A stretch of DNA of 64,000 nt from Phytophthora colocasiae (lineage: Eukaryota > Oomycota > Peronosporomycetes > Peronosporales > Peronosporaceae): assembly GCA_018806915.1 (NCBI GenBank), contig JAGKQI010000100.1, forward strand, positions 496,001 through 560,000, read 5' to 3'. Numbering within the stretch: position 1 is the stretch's first letter; each line of letters opens with the position of its first letter. The translations under genes were made by a program, and so were the position numbers. Below the pieces are notes generated by a model. It saw only the letters and a program-made list of their open reading frames with translations, had not been told where the DNA came from and made no database searches. Positions 21,311-34,204 of the stretch are shown piece by piece.

Positions 21311-22311
21311 TATTAGTGCTGTGTTTACATTGTATACTTAATTCAAGACTATTGGTCCAGAAGCAATCATTTGTTTTTATTTTGTCGTGGCACAATTATT
21401 ATCCCACCAAAATGTATACTGACAAAATTTATAGTGGGTTGACTGGGAAATAGTTGGCCACCATTGATGTGTTTGTTTAGATGTCAAGTGGGTCAAGTTT
21501 GCTCCAGTATCAAGATTTTCGTCATCTCACCTACGAGTTACGCAATCTAGCGGCCACCATTACGGATGCTTTTCATCATCAATGTAGTCGTGCACAGTAC
21601 TTCTGGTTATATCCAGTATAAAATGGTAAGAAGAATCAGAAGTATCACAATGTTTTAGCCACCTTAGTGACATTACGGTGGCTAAGAACAACAAAAATTT
21701 ACCGCTCGGTGCATTGATTACACTCCATCACCACGCAACCCTTTGCCGTCCTGTAGCCACTTCACCAACCCCAACACGGTGCATGGGGCGCATTCGGAGC
21801 CCCTAAGCTGGAGTGCGTTGTGGTCCGTGACATTGGGCTATGTCTGGCAGCGCGGGTAAGCAAATGAGCCTACAGGTGAGCGGGACATCTAAACCTAAGC
21901 ACTGTTCGACAATTCAGTCTTTACTCTTCTGATGGATTTTGTAAATACGATAAAAAACTGCGTTGATGACCCGTGAAAAAAATAATCATGTTGAATGCAC
22001 ATGAATTGATAATTAACGCTACTGCATCTCGACCACCCTAACTAACAGCAATACCGTACTCTCAGTGCGGCACAAGCAGGCTCACACCACGATCGATCTC
22101 GGCTGCAACGTTTAACACTCAATTTAAAGACGACCAACCCGGTACGGTCTTGTACAACATCCTGGCAAGTAGAGGCTCACATCGTCGTGGTGGTGGTGTT
22201 TGAGGTGTGGGTGGAGGAGAGGGACGGGGGGCGAGGAGTCACCAGCTCACCGGTCAACACATTTGGTACGAATCCTTCAGCAGAAATCCAACAACACGAA
22301 TAGCCATTGTT
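21311..22311 (+). repeat. Outer inverted repeat, left copy
   Basis: Matches 29712-30715 in inverted orientation almost completely. It starts in the piggyBac 3' region and runs through a block with 'cattgggctatgtctggcag'. Short frames in it are mirrored in the other copy simply because the DNA is duplicated. No gene recognised. Confidence 0.75.
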
Positions 22312-23311
22312 GCAGCACGTGGTTGATATGGCACAACATGGCAAACAGTGCTTACCAGAGCAACTGGAGGAAAGCGTGCTGATAGCACGAAAACAGTATA
22401 AGCCTTGTAGTCATCATCGAGATCTCGCCCTTGTTGCGTTTGAGGTTGCCCACAGACTCATTCTAGATCAAGCAGCTCGTTTTCCGTGAGGAAGTACCCG
22501 CAGCATCGCCGAAGAAATGCTCGATGGTTTATTGCAAGCAGCGAGCATCATTCCACGAAGGTGGTACCGGCAGGTGGCTGCAGCCAATCGGCAGAACCAT
22601 TGCGCATGGCGATCGATGGCGAGTCGTGATCGTTGCCGCGGACAGCATGGCAGATAGCATGGTTCACTTTGGTGTATAGCGTCTCGTCCGTTGTGGATGC
22701 CAATAGGTGGATAATTCTTCAGCAGTGTTGCGAGCATCATGTTGAAGAGCGTGGATCGACGTGGTGTACGGAGAGCAGGATCATAGCTCGACTGTGATCA
22801 GTTAGCTGGAGGAGGCGGGTGTTTTACGGCGGCTGGCAGTACTGCGACTCGTGTCGTGGGGAGGGTCCGTGCAGATCCAGGAAAATTTGGAAATGAACTG
22901 GGTTTGCATTTTGGCGCGTTTGAGATCGCTATCGCTGCATCTCACTTGACTGGGCCAAGATGAATGTGGGGTTGAAGCTACGAGCCAATCAGCGTGTCAG
23001 GATTTCCGGAATGCATTCTGATTGGCTGACTCATTCAAAAGCGAAGACACTGGGCGAAAGCTTGGACGTTGAAGTCCACATTTCGCGCGCGAAGATCGTT
23101 TGGATTCTATGTTGAAGTCCAAGATCTCCCAGCCAATCCGAGTGCATTCCGAGATCCTGACACGCTGATTGGTGTAGTCAAGCTGACGGTTCCAGGATTT
23201 GTCTTGAGAACCTTTTCTGGTGACCTTTTCTTTATTTTACTCAAAAGTGACTATTTATTGTGATTTGATAATCGCTATATCAGTCAGCAGAGACAAAGCT
23301 TGTGTCTATCG
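22312..23311 (+). repeat. One-kb repeat, copy 1 (direct)
   Basis: Nearly identical to 25440-26437 (direct) and to 28716-29711 (inverted). It contains decayed minus-strand coding sequence ('LSARFPPVALVSTVCHVVPY' in one copy) and, at 22983-23175, a hairpin made of two inverted 43-bp blocks starting with CCAATCAGCGTGTCAGGAT. It ends at 'gcttgtgtctat'. Confidence 0.8.
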
Positions 23312-23845
23312 CCATTACGTTGTATGAGGCACGTCTTGTATGCCGCTGTTAATCTTGACAAGCACGGAAGGCAATTGAGTTAGGGATGAGTCACTACTAG
23401 CGAAAACCTTTTTCAGCTTGTGTGAGTTTACTTTGTTTATAGTGTAGCCAAATTGGCTGATGATTGGGAAATATATTTAACCCTTGAGCTAACGTTAATG
23501 TTTCCTTAGAATATGACACTTACCGCAGTACCGTATGTACCACAAGCGCACGGTACTTCTGCTAACGCTAAAAAGTAAAAAAATAAATAAATAAACCAGA
23601 AGAATGCGTGACATATCCCTAGCCGCGTGCATAGTGCATGTCGTGTGGAGGTGTTAGGAAAAGTAAAAAGCGAATTTGATGATTTATGGAGCGTCCAAAA
23701 TACACGTTAAGTGTATCGAGACATGATCTGCTCAATGATGATGTGGCTGGATCGTGAAGAACTTCTCCGAGATGTCTGCACCGCTTGGACTTGGCGTATA
23801 GAGATATAGCTAATCGCGCATGACCTTGGGTTAGTTACTTCGACG
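23312..23845. other. Unassigned interval, no gene
   Basis: A/T-rich spacer between the first 1-kb repeat and the orphan gene. It includes 'tttaacccttgagctaacg' near 23.48 kb, a small self-complementary stretch around 23.53 kb with paired GTACCG/CGGTAC, and a short (AAAT)n tract. Nothing is supported as a gene. Confidence 0.5.
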
Positions 23846-24685
23846 CTACCACCTCCATGCTTTGATCGGTTGGTATATAGCCCGAGGAGGTAGGACATCA
23901 TATGTCAGGTCAACGGGTTGGTCTTCAAACCATTCTGATGACCGATAGTAAACACATTTATCGCACAGGCATGGTTGCCAGACATCATCAAACCGTCGCT
24001 TGTCTGCAATGATATCCACCTCGTTCATCGCGATGAACAACTCCTCAACACCGTTGAGATCACGCTCAAAACTTTCGCAGTGCGCCTCAATCAAAAGCAG
24101 CCTTTCGGGATCAATAGACGGATCCCGACGCAGCCAAACCCAGTGGTTCCACCTGGCATCAAGTTCTTTTCCTTTCTCATCAATGAAATCTTTCAAAAAC
24201 CCCAGCCGTCTGCGCAACATGTCCCGATCAATCTGAACCAAAAGTAATAATGTATGTTAGGAAATAGGCTCAGTGATTTACGGTTGTTATGATGAGTACC
24301 TTTGAAAGTTCCATACACAGATCGAGCCAGCGAATCATCCAGATGAAGTTATGCTTGCAGGCGTCGTCTCCATCCCAAAATTCGCAATTTAGAAGAAACA
24401 TCTCCCAGACAGGCAAAATCTCGCCGAAGTCATCGACATCATGCGTAGAACAACATTGTAACTCGTATTTCTAAATTGAGGAAGTTAGAGTACTTGAATT
24501 CGTTCATTTGGGCTAATACGTACGCTGCCTTCCGCTGAAACGCACACAGGAAGTAGACTGTCGAACTTGAGCCTCTTGTGGCAGCTGTACGGTACGAGAC
24601 AGAGAGAAATGGAGTACCTTCGGTTCCGTCGCTTCCCACCCCTGGTAACTATTTCGTTAATAGTTGGTAGCTGATCATGGTTCAT
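23846..24685 (-). CDS. Unrecognised three-exon gene (239 aa)
   Basis: Exons 24685-24524, 24470-24300 and 24232-23846, all joining in phase 0. Intron 1 is 53 bp (GTACGT donor, TACTCTAAC branch, TTTAG acceptor) and intron 2 is 67 bp (GTACTC donor, TTCAG acceptor). The protein has a basic N-terminus ('GGKRRNRRYSISLCL'), a Cys/Trp-rich middle ('NCEFWDGDDACKHNFIWMI'), a charged helical stretch ('MLRRRLGFLKDFIDEKGKEL') and a Cys-containing tail ('DVWQPCLCDKCVYY'). Cys-X-Cys-X2-Cys could bind metal. No known family fits. The first exon could be preceded by another, because a branch-like CTAAC and CAG lie just around the ATG. It is in good condition, unlike its neighbours, and sits inside the 19.2-kb segment. 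Confidence 0.6.
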
Positions 24686-25439
24686 GAGTATGTTAGCATA
24701 GTTGCGTACTACATAACGCCTAGTTTTCTTCTTACCCTGATTGGATCTAGGCGGGTATCCCTGGCCCGAAGGTCCATTGTCCTATCCATTTTGCAGAGTG
24801 AAGTGATGGAGGGAAGGGAAGGGGGGGGGGGGGGGGCGATCGCGTCGGAACCCATCGATGTGGATGCTTTCCGGCCCCAGGGGTCACACGTTTGGATTCC
24901 CGTCATGCCGATTGGGGCCTACATTCACCCATCACCCAATCCCTTCGCTGGAACGTGATAGTTGCCCAATAGCCTCGCCAATGAGATTAGTGTGGAGGTT
25001 TTTAGTTGGGTATACATACACGAAAAGAATAAAACATTGCGCCTACCGTGATAAATCTCAACTAATTGTTTGTCATGCGGGCGGTTCAAGCTCGCACTAA
25101 ACTAATGGGGATGTACTTAACGTTGGTCTTAAGTTTATTTACATGCGACGTACAGGAGGATTCGGCGTGCCCGTACGTAGTTCTACTATAGATGTTCCGA
25201 TGGTGGATCAGACTAGGCAACACGACAAGCAGGCACGCACCAAAGTCGATCTCGGCTTCACCGTTTAATTCTTCAATTTGAACGGGATTCCGACAAACCC
25301 GGGAGGATAGTGAGCAGTACCCTGACCGACGGAGGCTCAATCCGCCGTGGTGGTGGTTGTAGCTGAAGGGGTCAATGTCTCCAGTCCAGTCAAAAAATTT
25401 GGTAGAAGCCCTTTAGTAAAATCAACTACCCGAATAGTC
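24686..25439. other. Unassigned interval with a G16 run and a diverged repeat flank
   Basis: Contains a run of 16 G at 24821-24836. The part from about 25140 on aligns loosely with 22010-22310 (shared 'tcgatctcggct' and 'cgtggtggtggt'), so it is a diverged version of the flank before the 1-kb repeat. A 93-codon plus-strand frame crosses the G run; I have no support for it as a gene. Confidence 0.5.
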
Positions 25440-26437
25440 ATTGTTGAAGCCCGCGGTTGATATGGCACAACATGGCAAACAGTGCTTACCAGAGCAACTG
25501 GAGGAAAGCGTGCTGATAGCACGAAAACAGTATAAGCCTTGTAGTCATCATCGAGATCTCGCCCTTGTTGCGTTTGAGGTTGCCCACAGACTCATTCTAG
25601 ATCAAGCAGCTCGTTTTCCGTGAGGAAGTACCCGCAGCATCGCCGAAGAAATGCTCGATGGTTTATTGCAAGCAGCGAGCATCATTCCACGAAGGTGGTA
25701 CCGGCAGGTGGCTGCAGCCAATCGGCAGAACCATTGCGCATGGCGATCGATGGCGAGTCGTGATCGTTGCCGCGGACAGCATGGCAGATAGCATGGTTCA
25801 CTTTGGTGTATAGCGTCTCGTCCGTTGTGGATGCCAATAGGTGGATAATTCTTCAGCAGTGTTGCGAGCATCATGTCGAAGAGCGTGGATCGACGTGGTG
25901 TACGGAGAGCAGGATCATAGCTCGACTGTGATCAGTTAGCTGGAGGAGGCGGGTGTTTTACGGCGGCTGGCAGTACTGCGACTCGTGTCGTGGGGAGGGT
26001 CCGTGCAGATCCAGGAAAATTTGGAAATGAACTGGGTTTGCATTTTGGCGCGTTTGAGATCGCTATCGCTGCATCTCACTTGACTGGGCCAAGATGAATG
26101 TGGGGTTGAAGCTACGAGCCAATCAGCGTGTCAGGATTTCGGAATGCATTCTGATTGGCTGACTCATTCAAAAGCGAAGACACTGGGCGAAAGCTTGGAC
26201 GTTGAAGTCCACATTTCGCGCGCGAAGATCGTTTGGATTCTATGTTGAAGTCCAAGATCTCCCAGCCAATCCGAGTGCATTCCGAGATCCTGACACGCTG
26301 ATTGGTGTAGTCAAGCGACGGTTCAGGATTTGTCTTGAGAACCTTTTCTGGTGACCTTTTCTTTATTTTACTCAAAAGTGACTATTTATTGTGATTTGAT
26401 AATCGCTATATCAGTCAGCAGAGACAAAGCTTGTGTC
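25440..26437 (+). repeat. One-kb repeat, copy 2 (direct); outer part of left palindrome arm
   Basis: Direct copy of 22312-23311, with a few single-base differences (for example 'gatttcgg' against 'gatttccgg'). It carries the same hairpin at about 26120-26310 and continues without break into 26438-26999, which is mirrored at 28166-28715. Confidence 0.8.
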
Positions 26438-26999
26438 TATTACCATGGCATGGTAATGCTGGTAAAGCTTTGGTAATCTCTGGATTGACCACCAGGGTTA
26501 TCGTTGTGGATCATAGACCGTCGCCACATACATTCTACATATGAGAAGTTTTGCAGATCCAGTTATTACAAGCGTGTGTTGTTCAAAGGACCAAATAGCA
26601 TTGATTTAGTATACCCGAAAAACCTTGTCGGAACGAGATACTCGCGGAGATCGGTTCGAGCTAAACACCGTTGAGGTATTCATTTGGATACATTCGACGA
26701 TCTCCTTGATATCGATTAGTTCACCAGAATAGGTTTCTACTTTCGACATCGCTCTCTAGTTTTTTTTCCTGCATGGCCCAATAAATCTTGTCAAACCCCT
26801 GACAGGAAAGTTGCTTCAGGCTCCCCTTTCACCAAAGGAATCACTCATTACTCGTAGATAGCTTATTGTTGCTCTGTTGGGTAACAATGTCGGCTTGTAA
26901 CAAAAGGCTGACCAAGTTTCAGTTGCTACTGGTTTCGTGTACGGAGAAGGTTTTTAATTGCATCTAAGGATGCAATATTCTAAATCACTGGTCGTGGCT
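26438..26999 (+). repeat. Inner part of left palindrome arm
   Basis: Matches 28166-28715 in inverted orientation, from 'taccatggcatggtaatgc' to 'cactggtcgtgg'. With the 1-kb repeat it makes an arm of about 1.56 kb. No coding capacity that I recognise. Confidence 0.8.
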
Positions 27000-28165
27000 A
27001 GCAGTTATGATCTTTGAGCTTTATGGCTTTCGTTTTATCGGAAGTGATGATATGTTCTACAATTGTTACAGGCGTTGGTAGTTTAAATAATGCTGACGAC
27101 TTAGTGGCCACTTGCGGTGAATGACTATATCGCCCGCTACATCAGACGAGTTTATCAATTTTGGCTTTTGTATTATCCTGGTAGGCACCGTAACCTACAT
27201 AGGTAACGGGCCATGGCCATGGGATGATCCAAGGAACGAGCCAGGTAGATAAAAAATATTGTGTTGTTGTGGTTTATCCTTCATCGTGTAGGCTGTCAAC
27301 AACGAGATCACTGTGATAAATATTAAATCCAAGTTCGCTGGTATTGCATACATCTGTTGAAGCCGACCTGGTTACCTCGTTTCATTGAATAGTTTGCCAG
27401 GTCACTCAAGTACAGCATCGCAGCGCTCAAACAAAATCCATCAACTCGGTTTAAATTCTTAGAAAAAGTATTATGTTAAATCGGTTCTCAACAAGTTTTT
27501 TTGTCCCTTGAGCGTACGCTATTGGAGGTTTAAACGTGAGTACGATCGCAAGGAATGGCAACCACTGCAGTTTATCACTTGGTCCCACGGATCCTCCGAT
27601 GGAGATAAAGCGGAGAATGTCCACGTTGACGTCCATCATACATGTAGTTAGGGGTTTTGTTTTGGTTGCAGCGTTGCTGCGTTATGAGAGTCCGACGAGG
27701 TACTCATGCTGTTAGCGCCAAACTCTTGCAGTTCAAATGAAAACAAAACGTAGTAGTTGAAATAACGAGCAAAACTGATTGAAAACTTAAAGTGGCAACA
27801 TTTCAGGCGATATGAAGTCCAACGCACACCAGGGCAGTATACTTGCAGACTGGAGGTCTGTTATTTACAGAATAGTTCCTTCGGAAGCAGAATTCGTAAG
27901 TTTCACAAAAGCCATGTTAACGAGACCACTTCTTGGATTGTCCGTTTACGTTGAGGATGCTTTAACTACAGCCCAAAAGACTTCAGACGATCACAACTTG
28001 AAACATACATAAACAACCATGAACAAGGTAAAGAATCGTGATTACGCTGAAAGTTGTCTGTCAAAGTGACGACTACCTATTTCGGCTTACGTTGCTTAGC
28101 CCTGCGCCGTTATTGATATCTTCGGTATGTTCCTGGTTAAACGCACATGTGTGTCCCCTGCATTC
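27000..28165. other. Central spacer of the large inverted repeat
   Basis: About 1.17 kb of unique sequence between the arms. One plus-strand frame of 66 codons at 27812-28012 ('SILADWRSVIYRIVPSEAEF') is the only notable open stretch, and it has no recognisable family. No transposase motif is seen in the spacer. Confidence 0.6.
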
Positions 28166-29711
28166 CACGACCAGTGATTTAGAATATTGCATCCTTAGAT
28201 GCAATTAAAAACCTTCTCCGTACACGAAACCAGTAGCAACTGAAACTTGGTCAGCCTTTTGTTACAAGCCGACATTGTTACCCAACAGAGCAACAATAAG
28301 CTATCTACGAGTAATGAGTGATTCCTTTGGTGAAAGGGGAGCCTGAAGCAACTTTCCTGTCAGGGGTTTGACAAGATTTATTCGGCCATGCAGGAAAAAA
28401 AACTAGAGCGATGTCGAAAGTAGAAACCTATTCTGGTGAACTAATCGATATCAAGGAGATCGTCGAATGTATCCAAATGAATACCTCAACGGTGTTTAGC
28501 TCGAACCGATCTCCGCGAGTATCTCGTTCCGACAAGGTTTTTCGGGTATACTAAATCAATGCTATTTGGTCCTTTGAACAGCACACGCTTGTAATAACTG
28601 GATCTGCAAAACTTCTCATATGTAGAATGTATGTGGCGACGGTCTATGATCCACAACGATAACCCTGGTGGTCAATCCAGAGATTACCAAAGCTTTACCA
28701 GCATTACCATGCCATGGTAATAGACACAAGCTTTGTCTCTGCTGACTGATATAGCGATTATCAAATCACAATAAATAGTCGCACTTTTGAGTAAAATAAA
28801 GAAAAGGTCACCAGAAAAGGTTCTCAAGACAAATCCTGAACTGTCGCTTGACTACACCAATCAGCGTGTCAGGATCTCGGAATGCACTCGGATTGGCTGG
28901 GAGATCTTGGACTTCAACATAGAAACCAAACGATCTTCGCGCGCGAACTGTGGACTTCAACGTCCAAGCTTTCGCCCAGTGTCTTCGCTTTTGAATGAGT
29001 CAGCCAATCAGAATGCATTCCGAAATCCTGACACGCTGATTGGCTCGTAGCTTCAACCCCACATTCATCCTGGCCCAGTCAAGTGAGATGCAGCGATAGC
29101 GATCTCAAACGCGCCAAAATGCAAACCCAGTTCATTTCCAAATTTTTCTGGATCTGCACTGACCCTCCCCACGACACGAGTCGCAGTAGTGCCAGACGCC
29201 GTAATACACCCGCCTCCTCCAGCTAACTGATCACAGTCGAGCTATGATCCTGCTCTCCGTACACCACGTCGATCCACGCTCTTCGACATGATGCTCGCAA
29301 CACTGCTGAAGAATTATCCACCTATTGGCATCCACAACGGACGAGACGCTATACACCAAAGTGAACCATGCTATCTGCCATGCTGTCCGCGGCAACGATC
29401 ACGACTCGCCATCGATCACCATGCGCAATGGTTCTGCCGATTGGCTGCAGCCACCTTCGCCGGTACCACCTTCGTGGAATGATGCTCGCTGCTTGCAACA
29501 AACCATCGAGCATTTCTTCGGCGATGCTGCGGGTACTTCCTCACGGAAAACGAGCTGCTTGATCTAGAATGAGTCTGTGGCAACCTCAAACGCAACAAGG
29601 GCGAGATCTCGATGATGACTACAAGGCTTATACTGTTTTCGTGCTATCAGCACGCTTTCCTCCAGTTGCTCTGGTAAGCACTGTTTGCCATGTTGTGCCA
29701 TATCAACCACG
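28166..29711 (-). repeat. Right palindrome arm including one-kb repeat, copy 3 (inverted)
   Basis: Inverted match of 25440-26999. The 28716-29711 part is the third copy of the 1-kb repeat, with its hairpin at 28853-29046. It runs on into 29712-30715, the inverted match of 21311-22311, so the right side is contiguous where the left side is interrupted by 23312-25439. Confidence 0.8.
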
Positions 29712-30715
29712 TGCTGCACCAATGGCTATTCTGTGTTGTTGATTTCGCTGAAGGATTCGTACCAAATGTGTTGACCGGTGAGCTGGTGACTCCTCGCCCC
29801 CCGTCCCTCTCCTCCACCCACACCTCAAACACCACCACCACGACGATGTGAGCCTCTACTTGCCAGGATGTTGTACAAGACCGTACCGGGTTGGTCGTCT
29901 TTAAATTGAGTGTTAAACGTTGCAGCCGAGATCGATCGTGGTGTGAGCCTGCTTGTGCCGCACTGAGAGTACGGTATTGCTGTTAGTTAGGGTGGTCGAG
30001 ATGCAGTAGCGTTAATTATCAATTCATGTGCATTCAACATGATTATTTTTTCACGGGTCATCAACGCAGTTTTTTTATCGTATTTACAAAATCCATCAGA
30101 AGAGTAAGACTGAATTGTCGAACAGTGCTTAGGTTTAGATGTCCCGCTCACCTGTAGGCTCATTTGCTTACCCGCGCTGCCAGACATAGCCCAATGTCAC
30201 GGACCGCAACGCACTCAGCTTAGGCTCGAATGCGCCCCATGCACCGTGTTGGGGTTGGTGAAGTGGCTACAGGACGGCAAAGGGGTTGCGTGGTGATGGG
30301 TGTAATCAATGCACCGAGCGGTAAATTTTTTGTTGTTCTTAGCCACCGTAATGTCACTAAGGTGGCTAAAACATTGTGATACTTCTGATTCTTCTTACCA
30401 TTTATACTGGATATAACCAGAAGTACTGTGCACGACTACATTGATGATGAAAAGCATCCGTAATGGTGGCCGCTAGATTGCGTAACTCGTAGGTGAGATG
30501 ACGAAAATCTTGATACTGGAGCAAACTTGACCCACTTGACATCTAAACAAACACATCAATGGTGGCCAACTATTTCCCAGTCAACCCACTATAAATTTTG
30601 TCAGTATACATTTTGGTGGGATAATAATTGTGCCACGACAAAATAAAAACAAATGATTGCTTCTGGACCAATAGTCTTGAATTAAGTATACAATGTAAAC
30701 ACAGCACTAATAATG
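29712..30715 (-). repeat. Outer inverted repeat, right copy
   Basis: Inverted match of 21311-22311. Its outer end enters the 3' region of the piggyBac relic. No gene recognised. Confidence 0.75.
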
Positions 30716-30849
30716 GGTGCACTTCAGCTCTGTTCGCCAATAACTTCCGAAACAACGATCCAGGACCTGGCCGCACAAGACTTTTCTTTCCGCAGCTTTC
30801 TCTCCGCAACTATCAGAGGTTCTTTGAGCTTGTACAAGGTTGAAACTAA

Positions 30850-33800
30850 TCGTAGGTTTCCTTTGCCAGAAAACAACTCGCTGGGCAAATAGAAACGATG
30901 GAATTTTTCCCAGCACGTAAGATCAGCATCAGGACACATGTAAGCCTTTGGTTTGTTGCTGAACACTCCACGACACAAACACACGTTGTGATTTCCGCAA
31001 TAATCTGTTTCTCAGTCGGCCATCGGTCCTCCCATCGACAAACAACACATCCTCTGCGCTTTCGGCCACAATCCTTGAAAACCTGCCTCGATGCAACTGC
31101 TGTACAGTTCTTACGGGGACTTTCGTCACATTTCACCGACACGAATAGCTCTCGGGGACTAGTGTGAGTGTCAAATGCTTCCACTTGGTCCTCCAAATGC
31201 GTAGCCTCAAACGCCATTCTGCTATCGCTTGGAGCATCTACCCACCTCCCCGATATTAATTATGAAGCAAGTTCAATGACAAATGTCCTGTGCGAATCGC
31301 GTTGTTTTGCCATATCAACCACACAACGGCGGGTGAGATAAGCATTTGATCTTGCAATATCGATCAGGAGCCAACGCTAACTTCTTATGCCATTTTTTGT
31401 AGGAATGTCCATCAGCGAGAGAAACCGGGCACGAATTTGATCTAGACGATCCACCCTTTGCATGAACTGGTTGTATTGCTTCGCGGCCACGGGTGCTACG
31501 AACGTTTGCGAAGTAGCTCCAACTTGGCGCTCGACATTAGTCACTCCAGATCCATCGGAATTAGACACAATTTGAACAACGCTACCGTCGCACCAAGATG
31601 CTGCCACTATTCCATGCTCGGCAGAAACTCCTTGGCGAAAATCGCCACGAGATGACTGTTGTTTATCCAGCATAGTGTGGCGCGGAAAATGTTTACTTGT
31701 TCCTCGAACCGTTCCACGTCCATATAACTCCTCGCAGACGCAATGCTTGAAGTAATTGAATAGAGGTGTAGTAGTTGTCGGTATTGAGGACGCGATTTGA
31801 ACCATAGATAGGTCGAGCCACCTCCAGTACTAGGCTCCGAATCGCAGAAACCTTCTCCGTGACCCATTCCTGTTGCAATCGCAATGCTTCATCCGTTGGT
31901 ACTACCCCATCGAGTCGGTCGGTGACGTCACTATTGCAATGCAATCTGTAGTTGATTGCTATCCATGATGTTGCGCAGCACAGCATATATAGTCGAAAGT
32001 GATATTTGCCAGTCGGCTTCGTCGGATTGTAAACGATCATATGACGGCCGAACTTGGAACGACATGCTATACTGCTCTCGTCGAGAGCCACGTTACGACC
32101 AACTTCTATATACCGACCACCAGTACATTTCAACAAATTAAGTAGCGGCCGGATTCGAGCAGCTGGATCGCGGTTTGTTGATGGAGGTACGGCAAGGAAG
32201 CAAAACACTTTCGGACCAGTTTGAATCGTCGTAGGGCATGATTTGTTCCAGTCCAGACGAAGTGCCATTTCCGATAATAATGTCTTCTGGTTTGAACGCC
32301 CCAATAGTTGCCATACTCACCCTTGTTGTTGATGCTCATGAAAAACAAAATCCCGATAAATTCCATCAGTTTAGCCAGCGTAACAGGCAGCTGCAGTTTT
32401 ACACACTTTACAACTGCATAGGCGTTGGTTTCATTCGCGACCTGGCGCCAGAAGTATAATGATATAGACAAGAAAACTCGACGAAGCCGAATGGGTGAAG
32501 AGTCGCAGAGATTCTGATCTCACTCGAGTCTTTGTTGATCCATCACTATGTGTGTAGAGATCGTCTGGAGCTTCCAATTCAAGTATCAGATCAAACTTCA
32601 TGCTCTTTATTGCTTCTACCTCACCAAGGCTAGTGGGAAGCGGACGGTCTGGGTCGAACTCGCCAAAAGTTTCCATCTCCACAAGGTCCTCGATTGGAGC
32701 ATCCGATGGGAGTGATTCTTCTTCTGGGACGGAAATTAATGCGCTCCGTTGGTTTTGCTGTCGTTCGTGTCAGCAGCCTGTAGTTTTCAATACCGCGTTG
32801 GACAACGCTGATTTCCAGTGAGTGGACTTGGTTCTGGAACAAGCTATCCAGCCACCGAATCTCGTACTTTACGGTCTTTTTGTTTGGATCGCCGACAAAC
32901 TCGTCCAACCATGTATGAATTCCCACTTGTGCTAAGATCGGCTTCAACGTCTTGGTTATCATCCATGATTCTTTTGCTGGCGAAAAATGCGATCAAACTG
33001 TTCAGGTATAATTCGGAATTAGCGTCCAAGTCATCGTGATGTCCAGTATTGTCTCCATTTCTCGCTTCCCACGCGATCTACCATCTGGTTCGACTTCATG
33101 TTCAACACCGCCTTGATTACCATCTAAAACGCCTTGTTCTATGCCCAGTACGCCATCACTGCCATCTCCGGGTTCGCCATCAGCTCGATTGTCGCCAAAC
33201 TGGGATTGTTCTTCCATCTGCACGATACTATCTTCGTAATCATTGGGGACTTCCTGGTCTTGACGATATTCATCCACGTCAAGAACGTCTTCTTGTCCTA
33301 GAACGCAATCAACAGAATTCTCATGATGATGCTCTTCGTGAGATCTGGACTTATGTTTGTCAATGCTGATACCACGAGCTCCAGGTGTGGGATTTACATT
33401 AACGTGTATGGCTTCATCTTGACAAGACGAGGGTTTATCACCACACCTACGCTCGGTTAAACAACTTTCACGAACGTACAGAATAGATCCAGTCGAAACA
33501 TTGTCGTGAGCAGGGAAAAACACGGTCACGGTGTCTCCATCAACACGAATCATTTGATCATTGAGGCTTCGATAGTAAAGCACTAGTGAGTCTTCCCCAA
33601 GAAAATAGTCTTCCCCCTCGATACCGGCTGGGTTTTTACCTGGTTTGACGTAGCGATAACGAGAATCAAGACTACTCCTGCGCGGCGGTTTTAGATGTCC
33701 ATCCGTCTTGCCGAAGAACTCTCCATATCTCTTTGAACAAAGGCAGTACCCTCTGCACATTTAACGAGGTTAGCAAATATTTCTTCTATGCTGGTGAAAA

Positions 33801-33919
33801 ACACATAGCATACCTCGCAACACCGCTTGCTTACTGTTTGCTCCAGTGCGGGATGGCAAATGTCGACGTTTTGCTAATTTACCCGAATTAGCATCCAGAT
33901 GCCGCTTTTTTGGTGGCAT
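30850..33919 (-). pseudogene. piggyBac-type transposase (DDE_Tnp_1_7), multiply frameshifted
   Basis: Reads inward from the right end of the 19.2-kb segment. A likely ATG is at 33919 ('PPKKRHLDAN') with a short intron before about 33760. An acidic N-terminal region follows. The three Asp regions of piggyBac are present in separate frames: 'VALDESSIACRSKFGRHM', 'VLNTDNYYTSIQLLQALR' and 'MQRVDRLDQIRARF'. The C-terminus has the family's Cys-rich finger ('GCVVCRWEDRW', further Cys after it, then 'NQRLTC'). Breaks lie near 33.0, 32.65, 32.45, 32.2, 31.75 and 31.4 kb. It is inactive as written unless these are sequencing errors. Confidence 0.85.
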
Positions 33920-34204
33920 CACTCTTCCAAGTTGTTTTCCGAAGTGAGGGAGGAATATATCTGAAGAAGCCTGGCAACTGCTCGCTGGCCTGCCAGCTGC
34001 TCGCTAGAACATTAGTCATGTACCTACTTCGTAAGATATGCCGAAGATATCGCTGATACCACTCATGTTAGTAGCTGCGTTCAGCCAATCCGCTGGGGCG
34101 AGTGTCCTTTCGAATCGAATTCTCAGATGACAATATTTTTTTGGCCAATAGCAGAGCTTATTTGAAAGGGGCGTTTTGCTCCCATCTGTTTTGTAGCCAT
34201 CTTA

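Noticed and set aside
22468..22740. Identical 90-codon minus-strand frame in two of the 1-kb repeats (also 25602-25874)
   Set aside because: The identity follows from recent DNA duplication; the third copy has a frameshift and no family is recognisable.
24821..24836. G16 run, possibly a regulatory or structural element
   Set aside because: A simple homopolymer, prone to sequencing error, with no supporting context.
26112..26375. 87-codon frame present in two inverted copies (also 28787-29050)
   Set aside because: It is a read-through of the hairpin sequence; copy 1 does not keep it. Not supported as a gene.
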